Source of the DNA: Nematopogon swammerdamellus
Taxonomy: Eukaryota > Arthropoda > Insecta > Lepidoptera > Adelidae
Reading direction: 5' to 3'
Assembly (NCBI GenBank): GCA_946902875.1
Contig: OX336359.1
Span: 2,604,001-2,668,000 of the forward strand
DNA: 64,000 bases
Part shown: positions 10,856 to 17,800 of the stretch, piece by piece
How the letters are laid out: every line of letters begins with the position of its first letter
How positions within the stretch are numbered: the first letter of the stretch is position 1
The notes under the pieces: model-generated
What the model was told of the DNA's origin: nothing
The model's database searches: none
What the model saw: the letters and a program-made list of their open reading frames with translations, nothing else
Program-made: the position numbers and the translations under genes

Positions 10856-11119
10856 GTGTTGCATTTGGGGAAAAAATACGAATTCGAAAACGGGTTACCG
10901 GCCGTCCCGATCGGGACTCTTCCTGTTTTGCCCAAAAAGCTGGACGTTCCGCTAAAAACGAGACATCTAGCAACGCTACTAACAAGCTACGACAGTCAGA
11001 TCATGCTTTACTTAAAACGCAGTGTGAAGTTGCATCTGGCCGATCCACGTGGTATTCGCAGCTCCCCGAAACATCTGAATGTTCTTGGGCACCGTCGGGG
11101 GCTACACCACAGCCCGTAG
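10856..11119 (+). other. Open frame of 87 codons, unrecognised
   Basis: Read from ATG (MLHLGKKYEFENGLPAV) to LHHSP. No domain was recognised. It lies just inside the right array of the foldback-like element and follows a CG-rich 14 bp palindrome (10822-10835). It could be a decayed piece of the element's gene. Confidence 0.2.
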
Positions 11120-11209
11120 GCTACGCATTTAACAAAAATGTCGCACTGTCAATAAAAAAAAATAACTTTGTCAGAACTAAGCATCATGTATTTTGCCAAA
11201 CGTGTGTGT

Positions 11210-11501
11210 ATGACTGGCAACACTACCAAAGAATATTTACCACTTATTTATCCCACCGAAGTTTACCACTCAAATGTCCCACCAAATTTTCCCACCCAAG
11301 TGGGAGGCCCCACTAAAGTCCGCCTCTACTTGAGTGGACGCTACTTTGGTGGGATAAATCGGTGGGATATTCCTGTGGTTTATTTTGGTGCCTCACACAA
11401 ATATTCCCACGCAAGTATCCCACCCATTTATCTCCACTGTTTCTTCCCACTCAAATATCCCACCGTAATAGAGCTCCACCATTTTAGCCTCCACAGAAGT
11501 G
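11210..11501 (-). repeat. Right GTGG-unit array of the foldback-like element
   Basis: Read on the minus strand, units such as GTGGGATATTTGA, GTGGGAAGAAACA and GTGGGATACTTGC repeat every 13-16 bp. As in the left array, an internal block (11335-11382) is in the opposite orientation. The outermost units align with the left array (CTACACTT..GTGG). Confidence 0.85.
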
Positions 11502-11519
11502 TAGTTTCCCAGTGGAACG

Positions 11520-11753
11520 TATATCAACGTCTCTTTCTCCTCTGCGTCCGTCCGTGCGTGGGCTGAGGTGCACAGCGCACAGCACAACACAACAAACAAA
11601 CCAAAATATTGTTGCTTTTGGATAGGAAGTTATTTGTTGATCAGTTTTGTCAATCAAGCAAAGGTGAAATAAAGTTTCCCTCCTCTCCTCACTAATTGCA
11701 CAGAAGGTAGAGCCTATCCTTATCCTTGCTTCCAGCCAGTAGCAGCCACCAAA
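11520..11753 (+). promoter_or_regulatory. Presumed GATAD1 promoter and 5' UTR
   Basis: Only about 235 bp separate the right target duplication of the foldback-like element from the GATAD1 start codon. No TATA box is evident. The start context GCCACCAAAATG has an A at -3, as in insect translation starts. This is inference from position; a transcription start was not determined. Confidence 0.4.
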
Positions 11754-11897
11754 ATGCCACGTCCGGTGTGCGTGCGGTGTGGAACGGAAGAAACGCTTCT
11801 CTGGCGCACGGTGGACAGCGGGCAAGTGTGCTACGACTGCCACGGCAGCCGGGAGGAGGCCGAGAAGCTGGCGGAAGCAAGCGATGTGAAGAAAGAG
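11754..11897 (+). CDS. GATAD1: GATAD1 exon 1
   Basis: Forty-eight codons from ATG to KKE, carrying the four zinc-binding cysteines. The donor is GAG|GTTAGT, phase 0. Confidence 0.93.
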
Positions 11898-14800
11898 GTT
11901 AGTTCTTTCTAGGAATAGTTTCCACAAATTATCTACTTGTATTACTTGTCTGTTTCTGGTTTACCGTTACTTCCGCCCAGCCTTGGAGGAAATGCTGGGC
12001 GCCAGCGGGTGTAGCGTGAGGCGCGATGTGCGGAAGCGCGGGCGGAGGTAACGGCAAACCAGAAACAGACAAGTAATAAGTAACCATTTCCACATACGGA
12101 ACCGCTGCTTAATGCCGACATACTTGATGTTGTCCCAGCTTATCTAGCGAGCGGTCCAAGGTTTGAATCCAGTCAGAGTGTGCCAGTGAGTTTTTTTTAT
12201 GACGGAAAGATTTACGTGCATACCTCTGGAACTGCTGCTTCACTGTTCGGAACCGGTGCCGAGAATACAAAGGCGCGGTAACAAATATTTTAAATAAAAA
12301 AAAGTTATAAAATTCATTTCATGTCGGCTAAACTGAACTGGACGGAAAAGACGAACTAAGAAAATTGTGTAACTACAAAGAACAAAATAATATTTTCCAT
12401 ATAATATGTATTTTTTTTAACATTCTAAATATAGAGCCGTTGTCCGACTCCTTCTATGTTCTGTTTCTCTTAAGTGAATGAGGAAATAAATGTTATTCTG
12501 TTCTACTAGTGTGTGTACGTGTGCAGGTGAAGACAGAGTGTGAGGGGCCGGAGGTTGAGGAGCGGGGCAGCGGCGAGGGGCCGCCGGCCGGAGGAGGCGA
12601 GGTGACGCCCGCGCGCGCCACCGGCAAGGGAGTCAGAAAGAGTACCAGATCCACCAGGTACCTATGCTGCTTTATTGTATCAATGCATTCATTATTATTA
12701 TAATTTTTTTTTTTATGTAAACCAGCATGAGTGGTTGTGCCGAGAGACCAATGGTGCAGTCGACAGAGCCAAAATCACCTCTCCTCGCGAAACCACGCTC
12801 AGTTAGGTGCCATGCCAGCAGATTTGCGGACTGTTGCTAGGCTGTCTGGCCCGTTAATACGACGCTTGAAGACACCCAGTGAAAACGACGCGTCCCATCC
12901 CGACTCGATGCGGCATTTACCAAATTGACACGGGACCGTCTAAAACTGTTGATGTGGACTGTATATTATGCAGGTGTCGGTGGAAAGGTGAAGAAAACTC
13001 GAGATATTATCAGCAAGGCACAGTCTTTCCTTCACGCCGTTGCTCGTGCTCACATTCGCCCACACAGCCAGCAGAGCTCTCGCAGTGTTCGACGCGCTTG
13101 TAAAAATTGCAATGCCGTTTGACCGTTACGGGACCTCTATTTATACTGCTGCTGGCTGAATGGAGCGAGTGGTGACGCTTTCCAAGAAGCAACGGCTGGA
13201 AAGAAGTGAGTCATTGTATTCAGTAACGTATTTTAACGGCTTTCAACAGATTTTAACCGATAATTTTATTTGTCGATCGTTCCGTCGTTAACACCCAGGT
13301 TAAAGGATTCAGGAAATGCACTCGCCGGAAGACAGTTCCACACTCTAGCGGTGCGACAAAGAAACAATTTAGAGAACCGATGGGTTCTCAAAAGCCCAAT
13401 GTCAACAACAAAAGGGTGCTGAGTCTCTCTGCGACGAGTCATGCGGAGATAGGACGGGTGGCAGGAAATAAGGGATTATTTGTAACATAATTTTTTTTTA
13501 CTTTATTTTGCTTAAAGGTGGCGACTGACATGAGCATTTGCTCGATGTGAGCATGTTACAAGTCGAATATTCGGCATGTCAGTACAGCGAACAGAGCAGC
13601 TCGATGGCGAGCGCCCGAGCGCGCTCCACTCGGCTGTCGGTTTTTCGGCGAATTCCTTTGAATGTTACATTACAAGTCAGTCGCTAGCTCGAGCGCCGTT
13701 CGCGAGCGCATTTATTCCGCGCCTGCTTTTTCGGTGTCTGTCTTTTTTTGTTAATCGGTACAATGCAGTGGAATCAAGAAAAAACTCTTTTTGTTGTAAG
13801 AGTCCCTTTAAGTCGTGCCGGCGTGGCACCACAGCAACAATTTTATTTATTTTATTCATTTATTAAAAAAAGTGTAGTTGTACAATTATATGTTAGCTCC
13901 TACACTAAACTCGTTTGTACTGTAGCCAACCTAGAAACATTAGCTATGTGAAAAGCCATCTTGACTACAACTGGATGGATATGGAGCACAGCCGAGCATA
14001 TATTCGAGACGAACATTCAGGTGTCGTGAGCATTTGCTCACAACGAGAAAATGCTCGATGTGAATATTCACATTGAGCAAATGCTCATGTCAGTCGCCAC
14101 CTTAAGGCTTTCCTGGCTATGCCAGCCCCATAGTAACAGTATTGATATTTTAATCTACTTCAGCACGATTGCCTGTGACTTTTACAAAAAAACTTAGTAT
14201 GGATTGAAACTCCTCCCCCTGAGCTCTCCCCAAGGCTTCGTGTACTTTAAAAAAACAGGTTGAGTCTGTCAGCAACACTTTTCATTACATATCAATATCT
14301 TGTCAGCATCGGTAGCTCAGTGGTGAAGTCGCTCGACTGTTGTTAAGCAAACCTAAGTGTGGTCAGTACTTGGATGGGTGACCGCTCGGTCTTTGGAGGC
14401 TGACCGTGGTTCAGATTCCACGTAAAACTGTAGGTCTCTTCCCTTCTTACCTTACTAGGTGGTAGGATTTATCCTGCCCGGGTTGGATAAACCCTATTAT
14501 CCCACCGCACTGAATGAAACGTCGGCGTAACGGCTATGTAAATAGTTCGTGTTTTCCGCCTAGTTCAGTGTAGCCGACATGAAGTGAAGGGTAGCACTGA
14601 CATGGCACCTAGTTCACCCGGTTTTATGGGCTGACATCACGGATGTTGTAGGTGATGTAGCCAACCGTGTCAGTTTACATAAAAAAAAACAATCTCATTT
14701 TTGTAAATGCACAAACAGCTTTTATGGGAACAGCTCCAAATCCCTTTATATTATTTTATTGTATTTTATTGCGATACTTACTTATATTTCACAACGTACG

Positions 14801-17800
14801 AGACTCTCAAACATACAAGGGTTGACTGGAAGAAATCACTGTAAGGGATAAGTCCGTCTTTGTCCCTCATGCAAATTGTATATTGAGCTGGTTTCTGTAA
14901 AATGCGTTTGCAACAATTATATATTTCCTACCTTCCTGTTTTGTTCTAGAAAAGTTTGATATTTTCCATGTATGGTAGGCGCTCGGTAATCCGGCGCTCG
15001 ACAGTCCGGCACGCCCAGTAGTCCGGCATTTTTAGCCTCAGCTGACCCGCTCTATAATCCGGCACTACTGCCGGATTATAGAGCGGGGGGTTCGGTTGAG
15101 CATAGCAAAATTTCGAGGGTATTCTTCAAAAACGAGTTATCTGACATTTTTTGCGAAAATGAACTAAAAATGCAGTTTTAGACAGTTTTTAATTTTCTAC
15201 CTCCCAGTAAAACCCATTTCTTGATATAAGGCTTCGTTTTTAAATTAGATTGTGGTAGAACCTGATAACTAAACAATTATTACAAATTAAAAACATGTCA
15301 AACACACTAAAATCATATAATGTACTAATTTCGTAATTTTTTTCCAGACAAAACCATTACAGTAACTTGCCTGGCTTTTCTTGTCACTTTATTCGTTCAC
15401 ATTCGTTGTAGATTTCAAGTCAAATACATTAACTTCACTTAACTTGTTTTACCTGTACTATGCTCATATTAAGTACAATATATACTTTGCAGGAGGAAAC
15501 CAATAAAACACTTTAGTGTCATTCACTTGTCCATACAAAACCTAATTTCTAACAACCTTTGTGCAAGTCAAACGAGTTATAGTATTTTTACGGTTTTGAG
15601 CAGTACTTCCGCGCTCGTGTCGAGCGCGCGGCGCGTGCGCGTGTAAAGTGTTATTCGACCAGTAAGTGAAGTTCCAAGAAGATCAGGTCAGTTAGTCGAT
15701 TTGGCGATAGGAAAAACAAAAATTTGTAAGGGTAAGTGTTTCAAACATCTATAATATTTTATTTAAAGTCACATTTTTAGGTTATTTCGCTGTGTGGGTT
15801 CCGGCACATAAAAAGAATATAAGTGGGCCCACTGCATTTCTTTCCATGCATGTCGTAAAAGACAACAAAGGGATTCGTATATAATGACAACAGGCACTAA
15901 GCAATTTTACGAGATTCGTTTAATATGTAAAATTTTATAGGCGCAGTCTTCTAGTACTTATGCTTAACTATGGATCCATATGCCATGCATATTTATTAAT
16001 TTACGAACCGTTTTGTAGTTTGAAGGTTTTAATTGGAATAATTGCGCATCTTACAGATTTGAATCATCATTCTGAAGCCGATTCGTCCGAACTCGATGAA
16101 GAACAAATACGTATGGCCGATGAGCTGAATAATCTGTTCAGTAGCGACCTATCAGATGAAGACCCAACCTTCAAGCCCTACGAACTACCAGCTAATTTAA
16201 GCAGCGCTGAAGATGAAGCATTTATTACTTTGGCCGATTTAAAACCCCTCGAAGGTGTGGATCTAAGCTTACGATGGCTTCACCGAACATATCCGGGCCC
16301 ATCGGCAGTAGAGGAGGGTATCAATCGAGGCCGGGACTAGCGAGTGGCCACTCTAAATTTCCCGCGCATGCTTCACGTTTCGGCTCGCATCAAGCCCTCG
16401 TCAGCTAGTCTGCGTTGACTAGGACGCGGGGAAACCACCAGTCCCGCTCTCGACCTCCCTCTCTCTACCTATAATAAACCATTGCCGAACAACGTAGCCA
16501 AGAAGAATGATCTGGTCAAGTTGTGTACAAAAGGAGTTATCCCGGAACAGTTTCACGCCTGGTTCAAGGCCCTGGCTACCTCTTCTACTGCATTTGATCG
16601 TGTGCCTGAGCCTGCAGTAGAAGAATCTGCAGATGAAGAATTAAAAAAAGTATTGTTTATGTCAATATATGGTGTGCATTTGTGTAAAAATTTGTTGTTC
16701 AATTTCAAAACACTTTGAATGTCCAATTTTCCCATTCTTTTCCAAGATAGTTTCCAAGGCAGCGTCGTACCTGTCTCGGAGCACCTGGACCTCCTAGGCA
16801 CCATTATTTCCAAAGACGTAGTTTTCCGGCAACTAATTGAGTCTAAGACCAAAACTGCATCCAGAAATTTAGGAATACTTTTCCGCAATCGGCGGTTCTT
16901 CTCACCAGCACAACTATTCCTGTTGTACAAAACACAGATTATGCCGGTGATGGAGTACTGCAGTCACAGCTGGGAGGGTAGTCCCCATTATCTGCTTGCG
17001 TCCTTGGACTCGATACAGCGTCGAGCCATCCGTCTTGTTGGTGACCCGAAACTTACAAATGGTCTGGAGTCTCTGAGCCACAGACGATTTGTGGGTTCGC
17101 TTAGTCTGTTTTACAGATACTCTCACGGACGCTGGTATGTGGAACTATGGAACTAGCATCCCTTATTCCCTGCCACCCGTCCTATCTCCGCATGACTCTT
17201 CGCAGAGTGACCCAGCACCCTTTTGTTGTTGACATTGGGCTTTTGAGAACCCATCGGTTCTCTAAATCGTTTCATTGTCGCACCGCTACGGTATGGAACC
17301 GTCTTCGGGCGAGTGTGTTTCCCGAATTCTTTAACCTGGGTGTCTTCAAACGTCATATTAACAGGCTAGACAGCCTAGCAACAGACCGCAAATCTGCTGG
17401 CAGTGCACCTAACTGAGCGTGGTTTCGCGAGGAGTGGTGATTTTGGGTCTGTCTACAGCACCATTGGTCTCTCCATACAGCCACTCATGTCGGTTTACAT
17501 AAAAAAAATTACATACCTAAAGTAAAGCACATAAGTTTAAAAAATTGTACTTTTTGTACTGAAAAGTGTTGAACAGTTAGTTTGTTTGTTTTTATAAATT
17601 ATTCAAGTCAAACGCCATAAAAGCATTTATATTTAAAATGCATGTAAATTAGGTCAAATTCCCCAAATTGTGTACTTGTCAAACGAGTTAACTACACTAC
17701 CTTACTTCGAATATTTTTATTTAAAAAAAAAACTGCAACTTGATAGTTCAAATTCCGAGATGAATTAATAGTTCATGAAACAATGGCTAAGTATAAAAAA

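Larger units (their letters stand above)
7600..11510. mobile_element. Foldback-like DNA element with GTGG-unit arrays as ends
   Basis: A 9 bp direct repeat AGTGGAACG flanks the element (7591-7599 and 11511-11519). Its termini are inverted: GGGTCCCTACACTTTAGTGG on the left and, read as reverse complement, GGGAAACTACACTTCTGTGG on the right. Each end continues for about 250-300 bp as an array of short units headed by GTGG (see 7609-7860 and 11210-11501). Long inverted repeats made of short tandem units plus a 9 bp target duplication are features of foldback (FB) elements and the MuDR-related group. The interior has no intact transposase. It holds a tRNA-related repeat, a SINE piece, a 'gggttccgtac' repeat and a few short frames. 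Confidence 0.75.

Noticed and set aside
11484..11927. Minus-strand frame of 147 codons
   Set aside because: Overlaps the GATAD1 promoter and exon 1 in antisense; the sense frame has clear homology and splice sites.
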